NCBI RefSeq assembly: GCF_001458735.1 | Contig: NZ_CZQA01000011.1 | Coordinates: 1 to 64,000 of the forward strand | DNA: 64,000 bases | Source of the DNA: Candidatus Nitrospira nitrosa | GTDB lineage: Bacteria; Nitrospirota; Nitrospiria; Nitrospirales; Nitrospiraceae | Reading direction: 5' to 3' | Part shown: piece by piece, positions 33,282-42,452 of the stretch | How the letters are laid out: the number at the start of each line of letters is the position of its first letter | Numbering within the stretch: position 1 is the first letter of the stretch | The notes under the pieces: generated by a model | Database searches by the model: none | Seen by the model: the letters and a program-made list of their open reading frames with translations, nothing else | What the model was told of the DNA's origin: nothing | Position numbers and translations under genes: made by a program

Positions 33282-34271
33282 ATGAACAGAGACCGCATTG
33301 GAGTGGGACTGATCGGGGTGGGCCGGCATGGAGCCCGGTATGCCCAGCACCTTATTCATGATCTGCCGTTGGCGTCTCTCCGGGCCGTGTGTCGACGACA
33401 TCCTGAGCAAGGGTTTCAGTTTCCTGGTGCCGAGTCCGTCACGGTGTACGGTGAGGCCGCTGCACTCATCGCTGATCCGTCGGTCGACGTGGTGGTGGTG
33501 GTGACTCCCCCGCTGTACTCTCCTGAGATCTGTCGCCTTGCAGTGCAAGCCCGAAAACCCCTGTTGATTGAGAAGCCGCTGGCTACAACCGCCATCGATG
33601 CCAGGACAATGGTGGCTCTGGCTCGCGAGGCGGGGATCCCGCTGATGACGGCGCAGACCCTCCGGTTCGACAAGACGATTCAGTACGTGAAGAGTTTCCA
33701 CCCCTCTCTCGGGCGTTCTCAGGAACTCGACGCGGTCTTTCAGATCGAGATTCGGAACACGGCCCCCGACCATGTTGTGGGCTATGGGAAGCGAGGAGCC
33801 TTACTGGAAATCGGTGTACACATGCTTGATCTGGTTCGGTTCCTGACAGGAGAGGAGGCACAAGCCGTGCGCTGTACGATGGATCACATGCCACCGATGG
33901 CGCCGGAACGAACGGCTTCAATTTACCTTACCACCACAGGGGGAACGGTCTGTCGCATAGAAATTTCACGAGTTGTGGGCGAACGTGCGGGACGAGCCAT
34001 CTGGGTCGGGTCACAGGGGCGGGTGGAGGCCGACTGGATGCGCCGGCTGATCCACTATGAAACGAGTACCGAAGCAAGGACCGGGGATATCGACATCCCT
34101 CCATCCCTGACAGTCCTCGACACCCTCTCAGCATTCCTCCAAGCGGTGCGCGACGGCACACCCATGCCGATCACGGGAGAGGACGGATGCCGAGCCGTGG
34201 AAATCGCCGAAGCCTGCTACCAGTCGGCACAGGCCGGTGGCGCACCGGTTACCGTCGATCGTCGTTCGTGA
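33282..34271 (+). CDS. Gfo/Idh/MocA-family oxidoreductase
   Basis: Protein of 329 aa from the ATG at 33282 (GGGGGGAG upstream). NAD(P)-binding motif VGLIGVGRHGARYAQHL at the start, VDVVVVVTPP, and the conserved LLIEKPLATT. The C-terminal domain has LLEIGVHMLDLVRFLTGEEA. The family oxidises or reduces sugars and related compounds; inositol dehydrogenase-type enzymes are closest in pattern. Substrate unknown; no catabolic genes nearby. Confidence 0.88.
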   Translation: MNRDRIGVGLIGVGRHGARYAQHLIHDLPLASLRAVCRRHPEQGFQFPGAESVTVYGEAAALIADPSVDVVVVVTPPLYSPEICRLAVQARKPLLIEKPLATTAIDARTMVALAREAGIPLMTAQTLRFDKTIQYVKSFHPSLGRSQELDAVFQIEIRNTAPDHVVGYGKRGALLEIGVHMLDLVRFLTGEEAQAVRCTMDHMPPMAPERTASIYLTTTGGTVCRIEISRVVGERAGRAIWVGSQGRVEADWMRRLIHYETSTEARTGDIDIPPSLTVLDTLSAFLQAVRDGTPMPITGEDGCRAVEIAEACYQSAQAGGAPVTVDRRS

Positions 34272-34324
34272 AGCGTGTTTCGCCCGCCACGATGAGACGT
34301 GCGCTCTTTCCGTCCTGCCCTTCA

Positions 34325-34356
34325 CGCGTCACGAGGGGCACGCGTTTCGTGACGTG
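34325..34356. terminator. Hairpin between convergent genes
   Basis: A ten-pair stem (34325-34334 with 34347-34356, one G-T) including GTCACGA/TCGTGAC lies between the stop of the oxidoreductase gene (+) and the end of the RAM-domain gene (-). No T-run follows. Confidence 0.45.
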
Positions 34357-34358
34357 GG

Positions 34359-34595
34359 CTACGACTCCGCCACGATATGGGTGTCCGTCTCTTCGATCCC
34401 GTCGATCGAATGGATTTTCGTAATCACCACATCGGAGAGCGAGCGCTCGTCCTGGACGCTGATAAAGACAAAAATATCCGGACGGCCGAAGCAGGAGTGA
34501 GCCTGTTCAACACCCGGTATGCGCTTCAGTGCGCCGACCACGTCTTTTGTTTTCCCTGCTTTGACCTTGATGAGGATGTACGCTCTCGTTGCCAT
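34359..34595 (-). CDS. Stand-alone Lrp/AsnC effector (RAM) domain protein
   Basis: Protein of 78 aa with AAGGAG before the ATG. It matches the AsnC_trans_reg ligand-binding domain (AYILIKVKAGKTKDVVGALKRIPGVEQAHSCFGRPDIFVFI) without a DNA-binding part. Stand-alone RAM domains form rings that bind amino acids; their targets are mostly unknown. Confidence 0.88.
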   Translation of the reverse strand: MATRAYILIKVKAGKTKDVVGALKRIPGVEQAHSCFGRPDIFVFISVQDERSLSDVVITKIHSIDGIEETDTHIVAES

Positions 34596-34754
34596 GTGAT
34601 TCTCCTTCGATTAGGGTGCGAGATGTTTATAACGTCGTTCGCGTGATGCCGCTTGGTGATATGAGTTTCGTGTTGCAAGTTTCGGGTTTGAGATTTCATG
34701 TTCTTCTCCGAAGCCATCACAACAGACGAGAAACTCGAAACCAGAAACGGCGCG

Positions 34755-35396
34755 CTAGCGCGCCGCGCCCGGCATTGTACTCCGATGATGGGTATAGACC
34801 TCTTGAAAGGCCAATCCTTGTGCCGTGAGGGCTGATCGGCCGTCCCTCACGAGTTGCATGAATCGTCGAAAATCATCCACCGACAGATTAAATTGTCCGA
34901 GTCCCGTGGCCAGTGTCTTCCGCTCGTCAGGTGAGGCGTTGGAGTCGGCATCCGCAAGCGCTTCCAACATGTCAGCCGTCCATCCACCGGCTCGAAAGTG
35001 CTCCAGACTGGTTGCGGCGTCCGCTCCGCGCTTGTTGGTTAACGCACGTCGGGCGAATTCTTGTATTGAGGGATCTGTTCCCTTGGCAAAGATGGATTGG
35101 AGCTGGATGACGGCCTGGATGATGCGATCAGCTTCACGTGTGCCCTCCGGCGGAAGTACCGCAGCCTGCTGAAGGGTGGCCAGTACAGCCATGGCTGACC
35201 CGATGTAGGGCGATGCCGCTTTTGCTTGTTGTGCCAGTGTTGAAGAAATTTCGCTCGCGGTGATGGCCCATGCACCGTCGACCGGGAGCACGATCAGCCA
35301 TAGCGCGACCGTAGGGCTCAAGATGGGGTGAGGTTGCCAGCGGAATGATGATCGACCCGAAGGAACCACTCCCTCTGGGGATGACCAGAGGCGCAT
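34755..35396 (-). CDS. Exported helical protein, unknown function
   Basis: Protein of 213 aa. A hydrophobic stretch at about 28-44 (ALWLIVLPVDGAWA) gives a signal peptide after a long polar n-region; a later start is possible but none has a better ribosome site. The mature part is helical, Ala/Gln/Leu-rich and has no recognised domain. The gene ends in a 16-bp perfect palindrome (34749-34764) that contains the stop codon. Confidence 0.6.
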   Translation of the reverse strand: MRLWSSPEGVVPSGRSSFRWQPHPILSPTVALWLIVLPVDGAWAITASEISSTLAQQAKAASPYIGSAMAVLATLQQAAVLPPEGTREADRIIQAVIQLQSIFAKGTDPSIQEFARRALTNKRGADAATSLEHFRAGGWTADMLEALADADSNASPDERKTLATGLGQFNLSVDDFRRFMQLVRDGRSALTAQGLAFQEVYTHHRSTMPGAAR

Positions 35397-35530
35397 GGGG
35401 AGATTATACAGAGTCGCGCGCAGAGGTTCCAGCGAGGAGCGGGCATCGGTGTGATCTATTGAAACCCTTAGAGAGACTTCCTATAATGAACACATTTTCT
35501 TTCGGTTCGGTTGGAGAAAGGCACTGAGAC

Positions 35531-37060
35531 GTGCTTGCTAGGGTGACAAGTGCGGCGTTGATCGGTCTTGACGCACATCTGGTGGATGTCGAAGTCGATA
35601 TCTCCGGTGGGCTCCCTCAGTTTTCGGTCGTGGGGTTGCCGGACGCCACGGTGAAGGAAAGTCGAGACCGTGTTCGAGCTGCGCTGAAGAACACAGGGTT
35701 TCATTTCCCCGCCAAACGCATCACCGTGAATCTCGCTCCCGCCGGGGTCAAAAAAGAAGGCTCGGGGCTCGACCTCGCGATTGCCGTCGGCATTCTCGTC
35801 GCCGAAGAAGTGATCCCACAGTCGATGCTGGATCATCGCGTCCTTGTCGGGGAGTTGTCGCTGGACGGCCGAGTGAAGCCGATTGCCGGAGCCCTTTCCT
35901 TTGCGCTGGCCTGCCGAACCGGTTACGACTTACTGCTCCCGGCAGACAATGGAGCTGAAGCGGCATGGGTCAAAGGCGTGCAGGCCTATCCGGTCCATAC
36001 TCTTCCCGAAGCGGTAGAGTTTTTGAAGGGAAGCCAGGTTCTTCTTCCAAGCCCTTCACATCAGGATGTTCGGGGGGCACTCAGCTCGACGGACGATGAG
36101 GACTATGCCGATGTTCGCGGGCAGGACCATGCCAAGCGAGCCCTCGAAGTCGCGGCGGCAGGGGGACACAATGTGTTGATGGTCGGTCCTCCTGGATCCG
36201 GCAAAACCATGTTGGCGCGCCGCTTGCCGTCTATCCTGCCGTTGTTGGAATTGGATGAGGCGATTGAAACGACCAGGGTTCACAGTGTGGCTGGATTGCT
36301 CACTCCGGAACGACCGTTGCTCGCTGTTCGGCCGTTTCGAGCTCCGCATCACAGTATCTCGGACGCTGGCCTGGTCGGGGGCGGGACTATTCCTAAGCCT
36401 GGGGAGGTCTCGCTGGCGCATAATGGGGTGTTATTTTTGGATGAATCACTTGAATTTAAGCGAGGGGCGCTCGAAGGGTTGCGGCAACCGTTAGAGGACG
36501 GGTATGTCATCCTGACGCGGGCAAGTGGGACGCTCAAGTATCCGGCGCAGTTCATGCTGATCGCGGCGATGAATCCCTGTCCTTGTGGGTACTATGGAGA
36601 TCGCACTCGGTCTTGTATCTGTTCCGGCATCCAGATCCGCCGGTATCGTGCGAAACTCTCTGGTCCCTTGCTGGATCGACTGGATATCCATCTGGATGTG
36701 CCGCCGGTGCCGGTTCGAGAGCTTCGTGCGGAACTTCCTCCCTCGGAAGGTTCAGCGGCGATTCGATTGCGTGTCGTCACGGCGCGTGATCGACAGCGGC
36801 AGCGATACCGATCCGAGGGGATTTATACAAATGCGCAGTTGAAGCCGCGGCTGGTAAAACGGTATTGTGGGCTCGAACAGTCGGCTCAAGAGTTGCTTGA
36901 GCAAGCGATGGCAAGGCTTCGACTCTCTGCGAGAGCGCATGGGCGTATCCTGCGTGTCGCACGGACGATCGCGGATCTGGCCGACGCTGAGAGGATTGAG
37001 GCTGTGCATATTGCAGAGGCCATACAGTATCGTTCATTTGACCGTAACCCTGACGTGTGA
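35531..37060 (+). CDS. comM: YifB/ComM-family Mg chelatase-like AAA ATPase
   Basis: Protein of 509 aa with a GTG start; AAAGG lies about ten bases upstream. The N-terminal ChlI-type domain has ISGGLPQFSVVGLPDATVKESRDRVR, the AAA core GPPGSGKTMLARRLP, the family signature HHSISDAGLVGGG, and MNPCPCGYYGDRTR with conserved cysteines. ComM is a helicase used in branch migration during natural transformation. Known competence genes are not adjacent, but a pilus-type operon is 13 kb away. Confidence 0.95.
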   Translation: MLARVTSAALIGLDAHLVDVEVDISGGLPQFSVVGLPDATVKESRDRVRAALKNTGFHFPAKRITVNLAPAGVKKEGSGLDLAIAVGILVAEEVIPQSMLDHRVLVGELSLDGRVKPIAGALSFALACRTGYDLLLPADNGAEAAWVKGVQAYPVHTLPEAVEFLKGSQVLLPSPSHQDVRGALSSTDDEDYADVRGQDHAKRALEVAAAGGHNVLMVGPPGSGKTMLARRLPSILPLLELDEAIETTRVHSVAGLLTPERPLLAVRPFRAPHHSISDAGLVGGGTIPKPGEVSLAHNGVLFLDESLEFKRGALEGLRQPLEDGYVILTRASGTLKYPAQFMLIAAMNPCPCGYYGDRTRSCICSGIQIRRYRAKLSGPLLDRLDIHLDVPPVPVRELRAELPPSEGSAAIRLRVVTARDRQRQRYRSEGIYTNAQLKPRLVKRYCGLEQSAQELLEQAMARLRLSARAHGRILRVARTIADLADAERIEAVHIAEAIQYRSFDRNPDV

Positions 37061-37067
37061 GGTTTCA

Positions 37068-37280
37068 GTGTCATCGGTACGCGTGTTTGTCTGGTGGTTT
37101 ATTGTGGGTGCCACGATGGCGTTGTCTGTCATCATGGTGCAAGGGGGCATCAGAGAAGTCATGCAGGCCCAAGGGTCTGTATGGGAGCTGAAGCTTGTTG
37201 AGCTGCTGACGACGGTGATGGGGGGAGGCCTGTTGGGCGGTTGCATCGCGCTGATCCTGGATCGAATTAAGAAGTCGTAA
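37068..37280 (+). CDS. Small two-TM membrane protein
   Basis: Protein of 70 aa starting at a GTG at 37068, eight bases after the comM stop, with GAGG five bases upstream. Two hydrophobic segments (VFVWWFIVGATMALSVIMV and LLTTVMGGGLLGGCIALIL) bracket a short loop. The close spacing suggests co-transcription with comM. No family recognised. Confidence 0.55.
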   Translation: MSSVRVFVWWFIVGATMALSVIMVQGGIREVMQAQGSVWELKLVELLTTVMGGGLLGGCIALILDRIKKS

Positions 37281-37471
37281 GTGTGCCTAGTTTTCGTGCG
37301 ATTCTACACGTCTCATATTTATCAACATATCTTTATCCCTTCCCGGTATCTGCGCTCAATACTCAGGACTTCTTCCCTTTTAGGGGGCGTGATTTCTCGT
37401 AAATACACAGGTAAGCCTCGGCGACTTCTCTCCTGCTTCGATAGCGGGGCTCACTATGCTGTCTTGGCGGT

Positions 37472-37630
37472 ATGAGCTATAACGAAGCCGAAACCCGCTT
37501 CTATCTGATCGATCCGGTTCTTCGCGGAAAAAATTACAACGAGCACTGGAAGCTCAAGCTCGAAACGCCGGCCCCGGTTGAACCCACCGGAGCCAAAGGC
37601 CGCCGCCGTCCAGGAGGTGGTCTATCGTGA
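37472..37630 (+). pseudogene. Fragment of a type I restriction R subunit (hsdR 5' end)
   Basis: A 52-codon frame starting MSYNEAETRFYLIDPVL and running KLKLETPAPVEPTGAKGRRR, which matches the conserved start of HsdR proteins (N-E-A-x-T-R-x-x-L-I-D-P-x-L). Normal HsdR continues into the nuclease and helicase domains for several hundred more residues; here the frame ends at 37630 and runs into an unrelated gene tail. It is a broken remnant of a restriction locus. Confidence 0.6.
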
Positions 37631-37715
37631 ACAAGACAACGATGGCTTTATCATTACGGCGTTTCTGACCCGCCGCATTCGGTCTCTGGAGAAGAGGAGG
37701 CAGGTATGGCCATAG
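37608..37715 (+). pseudogene. C-terminal tail of a toxin-like gene preceding a DUF2283 gene
   Basis: A frame ending at 37715 encodes VVYREQDNDGFIITAFLTRR then SLEKRRQVWP, which resembles the C-terminal strand and arginine/Trp tail of DUF4258-type proteins that commonly precede DUF2283 genes. Only about 36 residues remain and they begin inside the hsdR fragment. The 10-bp overlap with the next start matches a normal toxin/antitoxin-type gene pair. Confidence 0.5.
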
Positions 37716-37948
37716 TGGATATTCAGGAGTATTTGAAGCTGATTCCAGCCGTCAATCGAGCTCCGCAGCACGCTGTCTGGCTGACGTACGACGCTGAGGC
37801 CGACACATTGTATGTCAACTACAAGAAACCTAGTCATGCCACCGACAGCGAGATGACCGACGAAGACGTGATCATCCGCTATGAGGGTGACGATATCATC
37901 GGGTTTACCGTGTTGCATGCGAGCAAGCGACTCAAAAAATCGGCTTAA
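37706..37948 (+). CDS. DUF2283 protein (antitoxin-like)
   Basis: Protein of 80 aa with GAGGAGG before the ATG. It has the DUF2283 pattern VWLTYDAEADTLYVNYKKPSHATDSE and IIRYEGDDIIGFTVLHASKR. DUF2283 proteins are usually the second gene of a pair with a small nuclease-like partner; here the partner survives only as a tail, so this would be an orphan. Confidence 0.8.
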   Translation: MAIVDIQEYLKLIPAVNRAPQHAVWLTYDAEADTLYVNYKKPSHATDSEMTDEDVIIRYEGDDIIGFTVLHASKRLKKSA

Positions 37949-38271
37949 ATCTTCACAGATACCAGATACATTGTTATGGCAGTCATCAGAGGGTTAGGAA
38001 CGACGCCCGGATCAGGTCAGGTTCTGAATCAGCGTCAATATTACGTGGTATCTGCATAGGCACCCAGACGTGTATTCCATACTCTGCCGCAGGTCAGCTT
38101 GAGCCGAGCCTTCCCCACCTACTCGTTTGACCACAAGCGATTGACTCAGTCTGTGCTCCGAATCCAGAGCGGTCTTCATTCCCCAGACGGCGAGGATTGC
38201 AAAATGGCAGAACTTGGCGATACAAGTGATGAGAACGGTAGGACTGCTGCGCTATAACCCGACAGAGGACT
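37949..38271. other. Gene-free stretch
   Basis: About 320 bp. The only open frame of note is a 27-codon one at 37976 (MAVIRGLGTTPGSGQVLNQR) without a ribosome site. No promoter or terminator clearly recognised. Confidence 0.45.
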
Positions 38272-38697
38272 ATGGATATCGAAATCGGTTCAAATCTCTA
38301 TAAGAATTTCAACGGGACGATTGAAGTCGAGGGGGTGCCGCAACTTCAAGTAGCTCGCCATCCCTCAACTGGGGCGTTGCTGGTCAATTTTGCGCTGTTC
38401 GACTTGAATGGCCGGATGTTGGCCAAGGTGGTGGACAGCACGCTGATGTTTAACGAGCGGCGCGCCTATGAGTTAGCGAAGACCGACAAGCGTCTGACAA
38501 TGAAGGAAGTGGATTCCGGAAAAGTGGTCCTCCAGCTTGATGTGAAGGAACCTCAGCCTGTCTCCCTGACTCAGGCCGAGTTCTATACAATGAAAGGCCA
38601 TCTCCTGCAAGTCACCGCGACGGAGTGGAAGATCGAGAAACAGCACAAGAGCGGTCTGACACAAGACACCCAGGGCGGTGTGGTTTCTATCGGCTAG
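38272..38697 (+). CDS. Unknown beta-rich protein
   Basis: Protein of 141 aa, GAGG four bases before the ATG. No signal peptide. Alternating strands ([55 protein letters not shown]) suggest a single beta domain. No family recognised. Its stop overlaps the clpB stop region on the opposite strand by 11 bp. Confidence 0.6.
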   Translation: MDIEIGSNLYKNFNGTIEVEGVPQLQVARHPSTGALLVNFALFDLNGRMLAKVVDSTLMFNERRAYELAKTDKRLTMKEVDSGKVVLQLDVKEPQPVSLTQAEFYTMKGHLLQVTATEWKIEKQHKSGLTQDTQGGVVSIG

Positions 38698-41305
38698 GGG
38701 CCGGTGTCTGCTCTCCCTCCGCGACTGTCGTCACAAGCGAGGCCCCATTTTTCATCTCGACTGAAGCGGTATTCCCATCCCGTAGCTCTCCCTTGACCAA
38801 CAACTTGGCGATCGGTGTTTCCAGCTCCTGCTGAATGAGGCGCTTCAGTGGTCGTGCTCCGTACACCGGATCGTAGCCGCGTTCACCCAGATGCTGGAGT
38901 GCGGCGGGGGAGATGGCCAACGTGATCCGACGTTCTGCGAGTCTGTGGCGGAGCCGTTCCAGCTGGATCTCCACGATCTTGATCAAGTGTTCGGTTCCCA
39001 GTGGATGGAACACGACGAGTTCATCGACTCGATTCAAGAACTCCGGGCGGAAATGTTGTCGGAGTTCCCCCATCACGACGGTTCTGACTTGATCATAGGA
39101 CGCGCCACGTTGTTGAGCCTCGAGAATGTGAGGACTGCCGATGTTGGAGGTCATGATCAGGACGGTATTCTTGAAGTCGACCGTACGACCTTGTGAATCG
39201 GTCAGCCGTCCATCATCTAGCACTTGCAGTAAAACATTGAAGACATCGTGATGCGCCTTCTCGATTTCATCGAACAAGATCACTGAAAATGGGCGTCGCC
39301 GAACTGCTTCGGTCAGCTGACCGCCTTCTTCATAGCCGATGTACCCGGGAGGCGCGCCGATCAGGCGGGCGACGGTGTGCTTTTCCATGTACTCGGACAT
39401 GTCGATTCTTACCAAATTCCCTTCGTCATCAAAGAGAATGGCGGCGAGCGCTCTGGCCAATTCAGTTTTTCCGACCCCGGTTGGGCCCAGGAACAGAAAC
39501 GAGCCAATCGGACGATTGGGATCCTTGATGCCGGATCGTGCACGAAGCACCGCGTCTGCCACGGCCCGGACTCCTTCTTCTTGGCCGACGACCCGTTCGT
39601 GCAGGAGATCCTCGAGCTTCAACAGCTTGTCGGTTTCGCCTTCGAGTAACCGCGAGACCGGAACACCGGTCCAACGACTGACGACCGCGGCAATCTCGTC
39701 TTCATCGACTTCTTCCTTGAGCAACCGGGTCTCGTCCTGTTTCTTCCCCAACTGTTGCTGTTCTAGCTCCAGTTCTCGTTCCAACCGCGGCAGGTCACCG
39801 TAGCGGAGTTCAGCCACGCGATTCAGGTCATACGCTCGCTCCGCCTGCTCGATCTTGAGCTTCAGCTCCTCGATGGCTTCTCGGGTCTTGCGAAGCCGAG
39901 ACACAGAGGTTTTCTCCGATTCCCATCTGGTTTTCAGTACCTGCATGTCACGCTGCTTTTCGTTCAACTCCGTTTCGAGCGCAGTCAGCCGAGCGGCGCT
40001 CGCGGCGTCCTTCTCCTTCTTCAACGCCTCGCGCTCAATTTCCAGCTGGAGTACTTTGCGAGAGACTTCATCAAGTTCGGCCGGCAGGCTGTCGATCTCG
40101 GTTCTGAGCCGTGCCGCGGCTTCGTCGACTAAGTCGATGGCTTTGTCCGGAAGAAACCGATCGGCAATATAACGATGGGATAGTTTGGCTGCAGCCACCA
40201 GCGCGCTGTCTTTGATGCGCACGCCATGGTGGACTTCATAGCGTTCCTTGAGGCCACGTAGGATGGAAATGGTGTTTTCCACCGATGGCTGGTCAACCAA
40301 CACTGTTTGGAAGCGGCGTTCCAAGGCGGCATCTTTTTCGATATGCTTTCGGTATTCGTCCAGTGTCGTGGCGCCGATCAAGTGCAACTCGCCTCGCGCC
40401 AGCATCGGTTTCAGGAGATTGGCGGCATCCATCGCCCCTTCTGCTGCTCCGGCTCCAACGACCGTGTGCAATTCATCGATGAAGAGGAGAATCTGACCTT
40501 GGGACGATTGGATTTCTTTCAGGACGGCTTTCAAGCGCTCTTCAAACTCACCCCGAAATTTGGCCCCGGCAACGAGTGAGCCCATATCCAGTGCGAAGAG
40601 TTTCTTATGCTTGAGGCTTTCCGGCACGTCGCCTTTCACGATGCGAATAGCCAGTCCTTCCACGATTGCGGTTTTCCCGACCCCCGGTTCACCGATGAGG
40701 ACCGGGTTATTCTTTGTCCGACGAGACAAGATTTGAATGACACGCCTAATTTCATCGTCCCGCCCAATGACGGGATCGACTTTGCCCTGTCCGGCCAATT
40801 GAGTCAGATCTCGACCGTACTTCACCAACGACTGGTAGGTGCTTTCAGGATCTTGACTGGTGACCCGTTGATTCCCCCGTACCTGTTGCAATCCCGCTAA
40901 GAGCCGGTCACGAGTCAGGCCGAGCTTCTTGAAGACCCCTCCCTCCTGAACCATGGCGAGGAGGACATGCTCGACGCTCAAAAAGTCATCCTTCATCGAC
41001 TTCTGCTCGTCTTCTGCACGGTTCAGCACCTGAGTGAGTCGACTCGCAATATGAACTTGACCGGGGGCTGCTCCCGAACCTTGTACTTGAGGTAGCTTTG
41101 TCAGTGCCTGTTCAGCGGCTTGCCGCACGGCAGGAAGTGCGAGTCCGGCACCTTCAAGAAGGGCCGGAGTTGTCCCTCCCTCTTGTTCGAGGAGTGCTAA
41201 AAGGACATGTTCCACATCGATGCCTTGATGACTTCTCCGCTGGGCGTGTCCCGAAGCGGACTGCAGGGCCTCCTGCAACTTGACCGTCATACGATTCATG
41301 TCCAT
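38687..41305 (-). CDS. clpB: ClpB disaggregase
   Basis: Protein of 872 aa, full length. N-domain about 1-145 with the two repeat halves, NBD1 Walker [10 protein letters not shown] near residue 207, the coiled-coil middle domain about 410-525, NBD2 Walker [10 protein letters not shown] near 610, and the C-terminal D2-small domain. It extracts and refolds proteins from aggregates together with DnaK. AGAGGTGG precedes the ATG. No CIRCE element was seen; a sigma-70-like promoter lies about 50 bp upstream. Confidence 0.97.
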   Translation of the reverse strand: MDMNRMTVKLQEALQSASGHAQRRSHQGIDVEHVLLALLEQEGGTTPALLEGAGLALPAVRQAAEQALTKLPQVQGSGAAPGQVHIASRLTQVLNRAEDEQKSMKDDFLSVEHVLLAMVQEGGVFKKLGLTRDRLLAGLQQVRGNQRVTSQDPESTYQSLVKYGRDLTQLAGQGKVDPVIGRDDEIRRVIQILSRRTKNNPVLIGEPGVGKTAIVEGLAIRIVKGDVPESLKHKKLFALDMGSLVAGAKFRGEFEERLKAVLKEIQSSQGQILLFIDELHTVVGAGAAEGAMDAANLLKPMLARGELHLIGATTLDEYRKHIEKDAALERRFQTVLVDQPSVENTISILRGLKERYEVHHGVRIKDSALVAAAKLSHRYIADRFLPDKAIDLVDEAAARLRTEIDSLPAELDEVSRKVLQLEIEREALKKEKDAASAARLTALETELNEKQRDMQVLKTRWESEKTSVSRLRKTREAIEELKLKIEQAERAYDLNRVAELRYGDLPRLERELELEQQQLGKKQDETRLLKEEVDEDEIAAVVSRWTGVPVSRLLEGETDKLLKLEDLLHERVVGQEEGVRAVADAVLRARSGIKDPNRPIGSFLFLGPTGVGKTELARALAAILFDDEGNLVRIDMSEYMEKHTVARLIGAPPGYIGYEEGGQLTEAVRRRPFSVILFDEIEKAHHDVFNVLLQVLDDGRLTDSQGRTVDFKNTVLIMTSNIGSPHILEAQQRGASYDQVRTVVMGELRQHFRPEFLNRVDELVVFHPLGTEHLIKIVEIQLERLRHRLAERRITLAISPAALQHLGERGYDPVYGARPLKRLIQQELETPIAKLLVKGELRDGNTASVEMKNGASLVTTVAEGEQTPAPSR

Positions 41306-41351
41306 GGTGATCCACCTCTAACTGGTGATATTCATCCTGCTGATACGACCA

Positions 41352-41379
41352 GTGATAATCATTTGGTTGGATAAGTCAA
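41352..41379 (-). promoter_or_regulatory. Candidate clpB promoter
   Basis: On the minus strand TTGACT (41374-41379) and TATCAC (41352-41357) are 16 bp apart, 47 bp before the clpB ATG. A heat-shock sigma promoter cannot be excluded. Confidence 0.4.
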
Positions 41380-41419
41380 CCTGGAAGCTCCATCGTTATT
41401 GCGACGGCGTGACTAGTGC

Positions 41420-41448
41420 TTGACCTCTCGCCCGATCCCGACTAGGGT
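41420..41448 (+). promoter_or_regulatory. Candidate promoter giving an almost leaderless transcript
   Basis: TTGACC (41420-41425), 17 bp, TAGGGT (41443-41448). Transcription would begin about 4-6 bases before the ATG at 41459, fitting the lack of a ribosome site there. The -10 box is only a partial match. Confidence 0.35.
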
Positions 41449-41458
41449 ACGCATCAGC

Positions 41459-42292
41459 ATGAGCAATCTTACTTCGGCTACGGTTCAACTTTATCGACAT
41501 GTGCTGCGTGTGACCTGGCGTTCGCTGACCAAAAGTTGGATAGCAATGGTCGCGCTTGTCCTCTTCGGGCTGCTATTTGTGGGTATTGCACGGATTGCTG
41601 CTCCGTTGGGTATGGCCGGCGGTTTTTTACTCGGGATGGTGAATGCCCTCCTGGTGGGAGCCACGCTCCGGTTGATCGAGCAGTCGCTGAGCGCGTCACG
41701 AACCCTTGGGTTCAAGGATGTGACGGAAAGCTTTGGGCATTACTTTTGGGATGTGATTGGTGTTGGTTTTGTATTATGGCTGCCGACGCTGTTGCTTGAT
41801 TTGGGGTTACAAGCTAATCCTGCGTACGGTCAATTTCTTCTCTCCGCATTCTTGCTTTTGGTCTTCATCCTGTTGAACCCAACGCCGGAAGTGATTTATC
41901 AGGTACGACACGACTCAACCCTTGATGTATTCAAGACATCCTACGAATTTGTGGTGGAACATTGGATCGAATGGTTTCTCCCATTCGTCCTGCTGATCTT
42001 GCCGGTGGTGCTTTCTCCGAGCGGGCTGCAAGAATTTTTTTCGCTGTCCGGCCGTGCCGGTCGAGGAGCAGGGTTAGACTTCCTTCAAATTCTGATGCTG
42101 CCACTGACGGCAATCGGAGGATGGTTGTCGTACATTGGGCTCGATTCGGAGGGGCAGGAGATCGTCCTTCTCCTCCTCACTCCCCCAGTAGCCATGGCCA
42201 TCTTGTTGTTCCGTGGCCACCTGTTTGCCGCACTTCACGGGTCATCCAGGAGACAGCGGCTCTTTTCTGACCAATTCGGTACTAGACAGTAA
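41459..42292 (+). CDS. Multi-span membrane protein, unknown
   Basis: Protein of 277 aa from the ATG at 41459. Six to seven hydrophobic segments (for example WIAMVALVLFGLLFVGIARI, GFLLGMVNALLVGATLRLI, FVLWLPTLLLDLGL, LLSAFLLLVFILLN, FLPFVLLILPVVL). A conserved-looking SPIRPADLAGG-type loop is absent; no domain recognised. It lies between clpB and the histidine kinase operon on the plus strand. Confidence 0.6.
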   Translation: MSNLTSATVQLYRHVLRVTWRSLTKSWIAMVALVLFGLLFVGIARIAAPLGMAGGFLLGMVNALLVGATLRLIEQSLSASRTLGFKDVTESFGHYFWDVIGVGFVLWLPTLLLDLGLQANPAYGQFLLSAFLLLVFILLNPTPEVIYQVRHDSTLDVFKTSYEFVVEHWIEWFLPFVLLILPVVLSPSGLQEFFSLSGRAGRGAGLDFLQILMLPLTAIGGWLSYIGLDSEGQEIVLLLLTPPVAMAILLFRGHLFAALHGSSRRQRLFSDQFGTRQ

Positions 42293-42452
42293 CTGTCTGG
42301 GTAGATTCTTTTCTGGAGTGTCCGGTTGGTCCGAGACATTTTTATCTCCAGGCACGGGTATGCCCTTGTGGTTGGAAGCTGAAATAGTGTATGGAATAGC
42401 CTACACCTAAATTCTGCCCACCTAGAATCGAGTCCGAACGAGGCACGGACTG

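Noticed and set aside
34749-34764. 16-bp perfect palindrome at a stop codon
   Set aside because: GC-rich and without loop or U-tract; could be a weak hairpin but gives no clear function.
38272-38697. Idea that the unknown protein belongs to the DUF2283 toxin-antitoxin remnant
   Set aside because: It is 320 bp away, has its own ribosome site and shows no toxin or antitoxin motif.
39339-39803. Long plus-strand frame inside clpB
   Set aside because: Shadow of the clpB coding strand; Ser/Arg-rich with no domain.
42351-42364. -24/-12-like string GGCAC...TGC upstream of the histidine kinase
   Set aside because: Spacing is one base short and the string is mostly a chance palindrome.
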